Assembly (NCBI GenBank): GCA_021159125.1
Contig: JAGGSL010000148.1
Coordinates: forward strand, 1 to 15,823
Direction of reading: 5' to 3'
DNA length: 15,823 nt
Origin: Thermoplasmata archaeon
GTDB taxonomy: Archaea > Thermoplasmatota > E2 > UBA202 > DSCA01
Of the stretch, positions 6,066 to 12,893 are shown piece by piece; within the stretch, counting starts at the first letter, position 1; each line of letters begins with the position of its first letter. Below the pieces are notes generated by a model that was not told where the DNA came from, made no database searches, and saw only the letters and a program-made list of their open reading frames with translations. Position numbers and translations under genes: made by a program.

Positions 6066-7391
6066 CTATCCTCTGAGCATGGCTATGTGGTCTATTCTTT
6101 TCTGTATCAGTTCCTTTTTTCCTATGTCGTGGCGGATGAAAATGTGCTCCCCTTTCACATGCTCAAGGCATTTCTCGCATATTTTCTCTGCCTCTTCTAT
6201 CCTGTCGGCGATGCCCACGACTGCAAGAGAGCGGGAACGTGTTGTATATATTTTCCCGTCCCTCTCGTTCACGGATGCATAGAATAGCTGTCCCCCCTCT
6301 TTTTTAATTGCGTTCTCGTCAACAAAAATTTCTTTATCTGCCATTGGATTGGTTCCGTATCCCTCCGGCACAACATATTTACACACCGTACTTTTTCTCT
6401 CGAAGCCAACTCTTTTTCTGCTTAGCTTTCCCTCAACCATTGCCATACATATGTCAACAAAATCTGCCTTTAACAAAGGAAGTATGTTCATTGCCTCAGG
6501 GTCTCCCCATCTCGCGTTTATCTCAATAACTTTTGGTCCTTCTCCTGTCAGCATGAACTGCCCGTATATGACGCCCCTGTAATCCCTGCCTTCCCTGCCC
6601 ATGGCCTCCACGATTCCCTGAAGTATGGAAACCGCCTCTTCATAATCATTTCTGTCCATGAACGGCAGCAATCCGCTCGCATCAGAGTAAGAGCCCATCC
6701 CGCCCGTATTCGGTCCATCATCACCGGGCAGAAGGCGCTTATGGTCCTGCACCGCAGGAGTAGGAATTATTGTCGAGCCGTCACAGAATGCCTGGATTGT
6801 AAATTCCTCGCCGGCAGCTTTTTCTTCTATGAGAACTCTTGCCTCTCCCCCTATCTTTTTTGTTATGACTTCCTCCGCATATTTTACAGCTTCCTCAATA
6901 TTTCTGAAATGGTCACCCGCCACCTTCACGCCTTTTCCCCCTGTCAGCCCAACAGGCTTTACTGCAACCTCACCATCCATCATTTCTATGAATTTTTTTG
7001 CTTCCCTTACATCTGAAAAAGCCCTGCTCTTGAGAGTGCCTATTATGCCATGTCTTTCCATCAATGAGCGCATGAATTCCTTATTTGTCTCTATCTCAGC
7101 TGCTTCTTTGGACGGAGACGCAACAGCAATCCCTTTCTCTCTCAAAGCATTTGTTATGCCGGCCTCCTCCGGCGCCTCCGGCCCCACTATTGCAAGGTCT
7201 ATGTTTTTTGATACGGCATACTCTGTCACTTTCTCTACGTCAGTTTCATCATGGAGGTAAAAATCTCTGGCAATCCTCCTTATTCCAGGATTCAAATTCT
7301 TCATGATTGAGTATAATTCCGCATCACTCCTTTTTACTGCCTCGCATATGGTGTGCTCCCTTGCCCCGCCTCCGATAACAAGAACTTTCAT
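6066..7391 (-). CDS. purD: Phosphoribosylamine-glycine ligase (GAR synthetase)
   Basis: The enzyme catalyses the second step of purine synthesis: ATP-dependent joining of glycine to phosphoribosylamine. The N-domain opens with GGGAREH (residues 7-13). The ATP-grasp part shows VKPVGLTGGKGVKVA, EEKAAGEEFTIQAF and the signature PAVQDHKRLLPGDDGPNTGGMGSYSD. The metal-binding strand is EINARWGDPEAMN, the archaeal variant of the NVRFGDPE motif. The length of 441 aa is typical. Translation likely starts on a leaderless mRNA: ATTTAAGTAT (7411-7420) is centred about 25 bp before the ATG and overlaps the stop region of the surface-protein gene just upstream. The GPN-loop GTPase follows after 25 nt. No other pur genes adjoin, but purH lies 3 kb away on the other strand. 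Confidence 0.96.
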   Translation of the reverse strand: MKVLVIGGGAREHTICEAVKRSDAELYSIMKNLNPGIRRIARDFYLHDETDVEKVTEYAVSKNIDLAIVGPEAPEEAGITNALREKGIAVASPSKEAAEIETNKEFMRSLMERHGIIGTLKSRAFSDVREAKKFIEMMDGEVAVKPVGLTGGKGVKVAGDHFRNIEEAVKYAEEVITKKIGGEARVLIEEKAAGEEFTIQAFCDGSTIIPTPAVQDHKRLLPGDDGPNTGGMGSYSDASGLLPFMDRNDYEEAVSILQGIVEAMGREGRDYRGVIYGQFMLTGEGPKVIEINARWGDPEAMNILPLLKADFVDICMAMVEGKLSRKRVGFERKSTVCKYVVPEGYGTNPMADKEIFVDENAIKKEGGQLFYASVNERDGKIYTTRSRSLAVVGIADRIEEAEKICEKCLEHVKGEHIFIRHDIGKKELIQKRIDHIAMLRG

Positions 7392-7414
7392 GATGGTATA
7401 TGCGACGTTTATAC

Positions 7415-8455
7415 TTAAATTTTGAGAGACTTTCTTTTGTAGAATACGAGAATAAGAGAAAGCAATACCGCTGCCGCACCAAATCCCGGAATGCCTTTAC
7501 TGATTGTCTTTATCTCTATGCCGCCATCAGCAAGCAGATGGACTTCCACTTTGCTATTCGAGTGAAACAGGGCATATTTCTCAGATGAGTCGGAAAGATT
7601 GACGCATATTTCGTTAAGTCCGCGGGGATTCAGTTCTACCGCCACATTTCTCTTATCAGTAACCTTGAAATGGAATGTATCGCAGTTATTCACGGTGAGA
7701 GTCACATTCACCTGCGATTCTCCCTCATTTACAACCGTGATATTTTTCTTGACCTGTTCCACATTTTCCCCCTGAATACCGTCCACCTTGAGAACCCTGC
7801 TGGTTTTGCTCTTCATCCCGTCCCAGTCCTCCACCTGCAGCGTGATGACATAGTAACCGCTTTTATCGAATGACCGGGATATATTATCACTGCGGTAGAC
7901 CTTCTTCTCGTATCTCCCGTCACCGTTAAGGTCCCAGTAATAGTATTTTATATACCCGTCAGGGTCGTAGGAGGAGGAAGCGTTGAATATAAATGTCTTT
8001 TCGGATGATGTGTTTCCGACCATTTTAATCCTGAAGTTTGCAACAGGTGCAGCATATTTCTCGACGACCCTTATCTCTTTGACGTATGTATCTGCAGCAC
8101 CGCTTGGCCCGCTCGTATCAACCGCGAGAAGCTTTGCGTAATAAATGCCGGCCTTGTTATATGTATGATGTACAGTGGGTGAGGAGAGTATTTTATCATA
8201 TCTCCCGTCGCCGTCGAAGTCCCAGTAGTACTTATCCACCCCTTTATAAAAACTGCTGGACTGGCTGCCATCAAAAATCACGTCCTGGCCGACAAGAACA
8301 TTGCCGTAAATAATTTTACCCTTATCATCCATCATATAAATGAGATTGCCGGCATCGTCCTTAATCCAGTATTTTGCATTCACATATGCATTGCTCATTG
8401 ACGGCATTACAATGATGGCAATAGCAAGCACAAGAACAATGATTTTTAATTTCAT
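7415..8455 (-). CDS. Secreted protein with two PKD domains and PGF-type C-terminal anchor
   Basis: A signal peptide (MKLKIIVLVLAIAIIVMPSM, cleavage near SNA) is followed by two PKD-like Ig folds. The first spans about residues 50-132 (FDGSQSS, YYWDFDGDGRYD, HHTYNKAGIYYAKLLAVD) and the second about 137-228 (FNASSSYDPDGYIKYYYWDLNGDGRYE, FDKSGYYVITLQVED). A further beta-rich region (about 233-315) has no recognised family. The tail is IPGFG (322-326), about 13 hydrophobic residues and YKRKS, which matches the tripartite signal processed by archaeosortase with lipid attachment in haloarchaea. The paired DxDGDGRY motifs may bind calcium. The role is unknown; PKD repeats usually mediate surface adhesion or spacing. 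A TATA-like TTATTTATT at 8476-8485 is about 25 bp upstream of the ATG, so the mRNA is probably leaderless. Confidence 0.8.
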   Translation of the reverse strand: MKLKIIVLVLAIAIIVMPSMSNAYVNAKYWIKDDAGNLIYMMDDKGKIIYGNVLVGQDVIFDGSQSSSFYKGVDKYYWDFDGDGRYDKILSSPTVHHTYNKAGIYYAKLLAVDTSGPSGAADTYVKEIRVVEKYAAPVANFRIKMVGNTSSEKTFIFNASSSYDPDGYIKYYYWDLNGDGRYEKKVYRSDNISRSFDKSGYYVITLQVEDWDGMKSKTSRVLKVDGIQGENVEQVKKNITVVNEGESQVNVTLTVNNCDTFHFKVTDKRNVAVELNPRGLNEICVNLSDSSEKYALFHSNSKVEVHLLADGGIEIKTISKGIPGFGAAAVLLSLILVFYKRKSLKI

Positions 8456-8521
8456 ATGGTAATGTATTGTTCGGGTTATTTATTACTTTTGCGAGTGCTG
8501 CAAAGATAAATTCTTCTTCCA

Positions 8522-8695
8522 CTATCCTCCCCACGTCACATAAACGTCTCCTGCGTAACCCACAAAGACATCAAGAAATATCGGATATTTCATGGGCCTG
8601 ATAATTACAGGCAATTGCATCCACAACCCAAAAAAGCGGTATATTACGACATCAAATAAGTCTGTGAAATTTTCCGAAACAATGCCCCATGTCCT
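8522..8695 (-). pseudogene. Start-less C-terminal remnant of a surface-type protein
   Basis: Between the methyltransferase and the PKD gene, one minus frame stays open for 57 codons up to TAG (8524-8522). Its peptide looks like real protein: SENFTDLFDVVIYRFFGLW, then PVIIRPMKYPIFLDVFVGYAGDVYVTWGG at the end. Composition (aromatic, beta-rich, ending in TWGG) and codon choice are like those of neighbouring genes. There is no ATG until the middle (residue about 29), and upstream the frame closes with TAG inside the methyltransferase gene. It could be the truncated end of a lost surface protein, or a 29-residue peptide from the internal ATG. I do not recognise the family. The rest of the 238-bp gap holds only the PKD gene's promoter. 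Confidence 0.35.
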
Positions 8696-9479
8696 ACTCA
8701 ATTTTTGTTCCTATAGCATAGAACTGCGGGAAGAAGTTGAGCTGTATGCCATCATCCAGCGATTTCAGATATTCTTCCTCCCATTCTCTTATTTCGCTAT
8801 CATCCATCCCTGCCTTTCTCAAAACATTCCAGTAGAAATCCCTCGAACGCATGTATGATGCCTTATCCTCCTCGCAGCTCCATATCCGCTGATTGCCTAT
8901 GCCTACCTCCGCCTCCAGCCCCGCCCCCACAAACAGCGCCCTGAGCTTCCGCCCTATGTGAGGATCTCCGCCTCTCCTTCTTATTGCTTCTCCTGCAAAA
9001 ATCGGGTCAACCCTGCTGTTCTCCGGCCAGTGGATTTTGCCGCCAAAGTCAGGCTCTAAAGATGCCACCACCTTCCCTCCCGCCTTCACAACCCTTGCCA
9101 TTTCATTGACCACTGCCTGGGGATCTGCCGACCACATCAAAACAAGGTTGCATATTGCCACGTCAAAAGTGCTGTCCTTAAAAGGCAGGTTGTGTGCATC
9201 ACCGGTGCATATCTGGACATTTTTTGAATCATGGAGAATTTTTTTTGCTGTATCAACCATGTCAGGTGAGTCGTCAAGAGCTATTACGGTGCCATTTGTA
9301 TGCGCGGCAAGGTCTTTTGTCACGGCGCCCGAGCCACAGCCAACATCCAGAATTAGTTCGACATCTTTAAGCCCCGCCTTTATGTATATGGGATGCCTTT
9401 CCTCTGCTGTTTCAAGTGCCTGCTGCTCCAACTTCTTTATGAAGTGGCCAAGCTCGTCTTTTGTGCGATTGTGGGGCAT
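8694..9479 (-). CDS. Class I SAM-dependent methyltransferase (UbiE/Methyltransf_11-like), substrate unknown
   Basis: The 261-aa protein has a Rossmann-fold SAM site: motif I ILDVGCGSG at residues 43-51, the acidic end of strand 2 at D69-D70 (VIALDDSPDMV), GDAHNLPF at 93-100 and FDVAICNLVLMW as motif IV/V. This order is typical of small-molecule methyltransferases with the Methyltransf_11 domain. The C-terminal about 90 residues (RRGGDPHIGRKLRALF, YMRSRDFYWNVLRKAG) form a cap that should decide the substrate, but I cannot name it. The frame stays open to 9611, but those 44 extra residues overlap dtdA. The ATG at 9479 begins a normal N-terminus and lies about 25 bp from CACATAAA (9501-9508), so I place the start there on a leaderless mRNA. 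It is divergent from dtdA with 34 bp between. Confidence 0.85.
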   Translation of the reverse strand: MPHNRTKDELGHFIKKLEQQALETAEERHPIYIKAGLKDVELILDVGCGSGAVTKDLAAHTNGTVIALDDSPDMVDTAKKILHDSKNVQICTGDAHNLPFKDSTFDVAICNLVLMWSADPQAVVNEMARVVKAGGKVVASLEPDFGGKIHWPENSRVDPIFAGEAIRRRGGDPHIGRKLRALFVGAGLEAEVGIGNQRIWSCEEDKASYMRSRDFYWNVLRKAGMDDSEIREWEEEYLKSLDDGIQLNFFPQFYAIGTKIE

Positions 9480-9513
9480 CAAGGCATAAATATGGCCTGG
9501 CACATAAACTTTT
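9480..9513. promoter_or_regulatory. Interleaved divergent promoters of the methyltransferase and dtdA genes
   Basis: The 34-bp gap holds two TATA-like boxes facing opposite ways. ATAAATAT (9486-9493, plus) is centred about 25 bp before the GTG of dtdA. GTTTATGT (read on the minus strand, 9508-9501) is centred about 25 bp before the ATG of the methyltransferase gene. Each TATA lies between the other box and its own transcription start, so initiation complexes on the two would clash. Confidence 0.5.
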
Positions 9514-10284
9514 GTGATTGCTATAGTGATTTCAAAGGAGGATGAAGCCAGCGTATGCATAGGCAAAGAGCTGATGTCCCTGCAAAAATGGGAAGAACTT
9601 GGAAAAAACATTTATCGTTCCGGAGACAAACTTATGTATTTTATAGAGGATACCCACCTCTATCATGACAACATTGACGAAGAGATTAAAAAGTGGGGAA
9701 AAGCAGAGGCGGTAATTTTTGCCTCGCGCCACAGTTCTGCCTCAGAGAAAAAAACACTGTCTGTCCATCCCATAGGAAATTTCGGAGAAGCAAAGTTTGG
9801 CGGGAAAAGCAGGGAACTTGTAAAATCTGCCCCTCTTCTTATGAGAAATGCTCTGAAACACCTGCAGGTAAAAGCAGAGGGAATGGATTATAACGTTTGC
9901 TATGAGGTTACCCATCACGGGCCGTATCTCTCAACGCCAGCCTTTTTCATAGAAACAGGAAGCACACAAAAAGAATGGAACGACAGGGAGGCATGCAGAG
10001 TAATCGCCGAAACAATAATTGAAGCAAAGAACGAAAAAGCAGATACGGCAATCGGGATTGGCGGAGGGCATTACGCGCCCCGCTTCACAGATATCGCCAT
10101 GCATAAAAAAATAGCGTTTGGCCACATGATACCAGACTACCAACTCCCGAACATTGATGAAGATATGATACAAAAAGCAATTGATGCAACGCCCGATGTG
10201 AAATATGCCTATTTCCACGGAAAGAAAGGCAGGAAGTTCAAAAATTTTTTTGAGGATGAAGGAATCGAATGTATCATCAAGTGA
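9514..10284 (+). CDS. dtdA: D-aminoacyl-tRNA deacylase, archaeal/plant type (DtdA, DTD2)
   Basis: The enzyme hydrolyses D-aminoacyl-tRNAs, and in plants and archaea also clears aldehyde-modified aminoacyl-tRNAs, so it protects translation in the cytosol. Family landmarks are MIAIVISKED at the start, FASRHSS (69-75), THHGP (133-137) and GIGGGHYAPRFTD (181-193) with the putative metal/active-site histidines; the length of 256 aa is normal. The start codon is GTG at 9514. It is supported by family homology directly after it and by the TATA box about 25 bp upstream, which implies a leaderless GTG start. It is divergent from the methyltransferase gene and converges with the acylphosphatase gene, with a 10-bp gap between stops. 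Confidence 0.93.
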   Translation: MIAIVISKEDEASVCIGKELMSLQKWEELGKNIYRSGDKLMYFIEDTHLYHDNIDEEIKKWGKAEAVIFASRHSSASEKKTLSVHPIGNFGEAKFGGKSRELVKSAPLLMRNALKHLQVKAEGMDYNVCYEVTHHGPYLSTPAFFIETGSTQKEWNDREACRVIAETIIEAKNEKADTAIGIGGGHYAPRFTDIAMHKKIAFGHMIPDYQLPNIDEDMIQKAIDATPDVKYAYFHGKKGRKFKNFFEDEGIECIIK

Positions 10285-10294
10285 TTTTGGTGCC

Positions 10295-10564
10295 TCAGTA
10301 TATTATTCTGAAACTTCTTTCTCCCTGAGGTTTTTCATATTCTATATCAACAGTGTCAACTCTTGCCATCGGCGGCCCGTGACGGCACCATTCCACCATT
10401 TCCTCCACCGCCCTGTCGTCTCCTTCAAATACAGCCTCCACTCTTCCGTCAGGAAGGTTGCGAACCCATCCGTTTAACGAAAGCTCCTCCGCCTTATCCC
10501 TTGTAGAAGCCCTGAACCAGACTCCCTGAACCCTGCCTGAGACAAATACATGCGCCCTTTTCAT
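10295..10564 (-). CDS. acyP: Acylphosphatase
   Basis: This small cytosolic enzyme hydrolyses acyl phosphates such as carbamoyl and 1,3-bisphosphoglyceryl phosphate. The 89-aa sequence carries the phosphate-binding loop and catalytic arginine in GRVQGVWFR (10-18) and the water-orienting asparagine in GWVRNLPDG (32-40). The C-terminal strand SFRIIY is also typical. The length matches the family (88-98 aa). The hypF/carbamoyltransferase fusion form is excluded by length. An AT-rich element AATAAATATT (on the minus strand, about 10594-10584) lies about 26 bp before the ATG, so the mRNA is likely leaderless. The gene is divergent from purH, and the two promoters share the same 61-bp gap. Confidence 0.93.
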   Translation of the reverse strand: MKRAHVFVSGRVQGVWFRASTRDKAEELSLNGWVRNLPDGRVEAVFEGDDRAVEEMVEWCRHGPPMARVDTVDIEYEKPQGERSFRIIY

Positions 10565-10625
10565 GAAATTGTAATTCCGCAGGAATATTTATTTTTGTAT
10601 ACCGCATTACGTGTGGGTAATAGAA

Positions 10626-12116
10626 ATGATTCCGAGGACGGCTTTGGTCAGTGAATATGATAAGGAAGGTATAGAAAATTTCTCTATGGCGCTTCACAAT
10701 GCAGGAATAAAGATAATTTCCACCGGAGGCACAGCCGAGAGGATAGAAAAGGCTGGCGTGCCGGTCACAAAAGTTGAGGAGATAACAGGCTTCAGAGATT
10801 TGATGGACGGAAGGATAAAGACAATTCACACCTCCATATATGCAGGGATAATGGCAAGGAGAGGGACAAGCGACATGGAGGAACTGAAAAAAGAAGGCAT
10901 AACTCCCATAGACATGGTTGTCTGCAATTTTTATCCTCCAGAGGTGGGAATATCAAAGATGGACATAGGCGGACCCTGCATGGTCAGAGCTGCAGCCAAA
11001 AACTGGAAAGATGTTGTTGTCGTAAGTCATCCATCGCAATACCCGGAAATCATGTCCTGCCTGAAAAAAGGTTTTGATGAAGAGACAAGAAAAAAACTGG
11101 CAGTCGATGCGATCAGGAGAACGTCATATTATGATGCGATGATAGCAGAAATTGAAAGCGACGATGACTTTCCTGAAATAATTACACTGCCATACAAAAA
11201 ATACAAGGAGTTGAGGTACGGGGAAAATCCGCACCAGAAAGGGGCGTTTTATACTGGCAGGATAGAAGAGCCGTGCATTGCAAGCGCGAAAAAATTGCAG
11301 GGAAAGGAAATTTCCTACAACAACATTCTTGATGCAAACGGAGCCATAGAATGCATAAAAGAATTTGATGAGCCGACTGTGGTGATAATAAAGCATGCCA
11401 CCCCTTCAGGCATTGCATCTTCTTCTGACATAGTAAAGGCATGGGAAGATGCGTTTGCCACTGACGAATATTCCCCGTTTGGAGGAGTTGTCGCAGTGAA
11501 TAGGGAGATAAGCAAAGAGCTGGCAGAAAAAATGACTAAAATATTTCTTGAGGTGGTAATAGCGCCCTCCTTCAGCAAAGAAGCAAGAGAAATATTTGCG
11601 AAGAAAAAGAATCTTCGATTGCTCGAAGTTGAGGGGCTGGAAAAAGTGGAAAGGAAGCAGGACATGGCATTCAGAAGCGTTGTGGGCGGAATGCTCGTGC
11701 AGGAAAGGGACATAAAAATAGGGAATCCCGATGAATGGAGAGTTGTTACAAAAAAGAAGCCGTCCCCCGAAGACATAAAATCCATGCTATTTGCGGTAAA
11801 ATGCGTCAAACACATCAAATCAAATGCAGTTGTATTCGTTAAAGGGACGAGAACAGTTGCAATAGGCGGAGGTCAGACCTCGAGAGTGGATGCAAGCTGG
11901 ATAGCAGTCCACAAAGGGGGTGAGAGAATAAAGGGCTCAATAATGGCATCTGATGCATTCTTTCCGTTCAGGGACGCTGTGGACGTGGCGGCAGACGCAG
12001 GAGTGAAAGCAATAATCCAGCCAGGGGGCTCGATAAGGGATGAGGAAGTGATAAAGGCAGCAAATGAGCACGGCATAGCAATGGTATTCTCAGGGCAAAG
12101 ATATTTCCTACATTGA
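10626..12116 (+). CDS. purH: Bifunctional AICAR formyltransferase/IMP cyclohydrolase
   Basis: This enzyme performs the last two steps of IMP synthesis. The N-terminal cyclohydrolase domain shows STGGTAERI (about 33-41), MDGRIKTIH (61-69) and MDIGGPCMVRAAAKN. The linker carries the family signature KYKELRYGENPHQ (192-204). The formyltransferase domain shows the catalytic Lys-His (IIKHATPSG, K256/H257), GGGQTSRVDA and a C-terminus with SDAFFPF, IIQPGGSIRDEEV and MVFSGQRYF. The 496-aa length is close to the usual 510-530. After KH the common bacterial NPCG is TPSG. Many archaea use PurP and PurO for these steps, so a bacterial-type 10-formyl-THF enzyme is informative. GTG at 10611 is an alternative start; I chose ATG 10626 because homology starts there and TTTTTGTATA (10592-10601) lies about 26 bp upstream. 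Confidence 0.95.
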   Translation: MIPRTALVSEYDKEGIENFSMALHNAGIKIISTGGTAERIEKAGVPVTKVEEITGFRDLMDGRIKTIHTSIYAGIMARRGTSDMEELKKEGITPIDMVVCNFYPPEVGISKMDIGGPCMVRAAAKNWKDVVVVSHPSQYPEIMSCLKKGFDEETRKKLAVDAIRRTSYYDAMIAEIESDDDFPEIITLPYKKYKELRYGENPHQKGAFYTGRIEEPCIASAKKLQGKEISYNNILDANGAIECIKEFDEPTVVIIKHATPSGIASSSDIVKAWEDAFATDEYSPFGGVVAVNREISKELAEKMTKIFLEVVIAPSFSKEAREIFAKKKNLRLLEVEGLEKVERKQDMAFRSVVGGMLVQERDIKIGNPDEWRVVTKKKPSPEDIKSMLFAVKCVKHIKSNAVVFVKGTRTVAIGGGQTSRVDASWIAVHKGGERIKGSIMASDAFFPFRDAVDVAADAGVKAIIQPGGSIRDEEVIKAANEHGIAMVFSGQRYFLH

Positions 12117-12147
12117 ATGCCCGCAACACTGAAAATGGGATAACCTT

Positions 12148-12156
12148 TTAAATAAA
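12148..12156 (+). promoter_or_regulatory. TATA box of tRNA-Leu
   Basis: TTTAAATAA is centred about 26 bp before the first base of the tRNA, in the gap after purH. It is the strongest TATA-like sequence between purH and the tRNA. Confidence 0.6.
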
Positions 12157-12177
12157 AATTTGATTTGAGTGCGCAAT

Positions 12178-12262
12178 GCAGGGGTAGCCAAGCCAGGTCA
12201 ACGGCGCAAGGTTCAGGGCCTTGTCCTGCAGAGGTTCAAGGGTTCAAATCCCTTCCCCTGCA
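12178..12262 (+). tRNA. tRNA-Leu (anticodon CAG)
   Basis: The acceptor stem GCAGGGG/CCCCTGC is perfect, with discriminator A at 12262, the usual leucine identity base. The anticodon stem CAAGG/CCTTG (12207-12211, 12219-12223) closes a 7-base loop with anticodon CAG at 12214-12216, which reads CUG codons. The variable arm is long (class II), as required for leucine, and the T stem AAGGG/CCCTT holds the TTCAAAT loop. No intron is present and CCA is not encoded, so it must be added by the CCA enzyme. Length is 85 nt. Confidence 0.95.
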
Positions 12263-12263
12263 C

Positions 12264-12269
12264 TTTTTT
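12264..12269 (+). terminator. T6 terminator of tRNA-Leu
   Basis: Six Ts begin two bases after the discriminator base of tRNA-Leu, the usual archaeal termination signal. AT-rich spacer separates it from the oppositely directed T run of tRNA-Arg. Confidence 0.6.
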
Positions 12270-12292
12270 ACCGGCAATAAATAAGTAAAAAT

Positions 12293-12302
12293 AAAAAAAA
12301 AA
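12293..12302 (-). terminator. T10 terminator of tRNA-Arg
   Basis: Ten As on the plus strand, ten Ts in the transcript, directly follow the discriminator base of tRNA-Arg on the minus strand. The run is long enough to stop archaeal RNA polymerase efficiently and also lies opposite the end of the tRNA-Leu unit. Confidence 0.6.
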
Positions 12303-12376
12303 CGCCCGGGTCGGGATTCGAACCCGAGTCTGAGCCTCCGCAGGGCTCCAGGATATCCAAGCTACCCCATCCGGGC
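12303..12376 (-). tRNA. tRNA-Arg (anticodon GCG)
   Basis: On the minus strand the acceptor GCCCGG pairs with CCGGGC, with an A7/C66 mismatch next to it, and the discriminator is G. The D arm has GG at the expected place in the loop. The anticodon stem GAGCC/GGCTC closes loop CTGCGGA with anticodon GCG (plus-strand 12339-12341), which reads CGC and CGU. The T stem TCGGG/CCCGA holds TTCGAAT. No intron is present and CCA is not encoded. Length is 74 nt. It converges with tRNA-Leu. Its TATA-like sequence (about 12387-12397) overlaps the last codons of cgi121. Confidence 0.93.
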
Positions 12377-12382
12377 TTTTCG

Positions 12383-12892
12383 TTATTTTATTATATCAAC
12401 AATTGCTACTTTTTCCAGAATAAGGTCGCCATACATAGATTTATCGACCGATTTTATCTCTTCCTCGGTTATTCCAAATCTTTTAAGGGTTTCTTCGTTT
12501 CCTCCGATAATTTCATCATCAATCTCAAATCCTTCTTCCTCCAGGAAATCTACGACAGATTTATATTCATTTTCCCCGCTACTGCCAACAGCCACGAAAA
12601 CAAATTCTCCGCTGTCTCCGGCACCCATAAAATCAATGGCATCCTTTATCTGTCTTTTGCCTGATGCATAGAGCAATATTTCCAGGTCAAGAGTTCTGCA
12701 TGAATTTGTCTCATTTCTGAATGCCCTCACAGCGTGTTCAACAGCAGATATGACATGCTCCCTTCCGTACACCTTACTTGCATCCATTATCTGGCATGCC
12801 ATACCTTTTTTCTCTCCGAAGCGCTTTAATTTTTTTATGAATTCTTCCTTATCCTTTATTTTTCCCCTGCACCCTATGATTTCGACCTTCAT
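12383..12892 (-). CDS. cgi121: KEOPS complex subunit Cgi121
   Basis: Cgi121 is the peripheral subunit of KEOPS (Kae1, Bud32, Cgi121, Pcc1), which makes t6A37 on ANN-decoding tRNAs; Cgi121 recruits tRNA through its 3' CCA end. The family core is clear at about residues 67-92: RTLDLEILLYASGKRQIKDAIDFMGAG, corresponding to the conserved E-x-L-L-Y-x-S-G-x-R-Q-I motif. The N-terminal MKVEIIGCRG strand and C-terminal helix also fit. At 169 aa it is a little longer than the common 145-155, mainly near the C-terminus. The ATG is one nt after the hel308 stop, so the genes are translationally coupled. None of the other KEOPS subunits is in the window. Confidence 0.85.
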   Translation of the reverse strand: MKVEIIGCRGKIKDKEEFIKKLKRFGEKKGMACQIMDASKVYGREHVISAVEHAVRAFRNETNSCRTLDLEILLYASGKRQIKDAIDFMGAGDSGEFVFVAVGSSGENEYKSVVDFLEEEGFEIDDEIIGGNEETLKRFGITEEEIKSVDKSMYGDLILEKVAIVDIIK

Positions 12893-12893
12893 G

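Noticed and set aside
6829..7260. 143-codon frame antisense to purD
   Set aside because: Serine/proline-rich mirror of a well-conserved gene; no promoter or homology signal.
8592..8858. 88-codon plus-strand frame across the methyltransferase end
   Set aside because: Most of it is antisense to the conserved methyltransferase; the peptide resembles no family, and the opposite strand of its first half reads as a better protein remnant.
9480..9611. N-terminal extension of the methyltransferase
   Set aside because: It would overlap dtdA by nearly 100 bp, has no homologous look, and the TATA box fits the ATG at 9479.
11315..11818. 167-codon frame antisense to purH
   Set aside because: Low-complexity mirror of purH codons; purH carries all its expected motifs in the sense frame.
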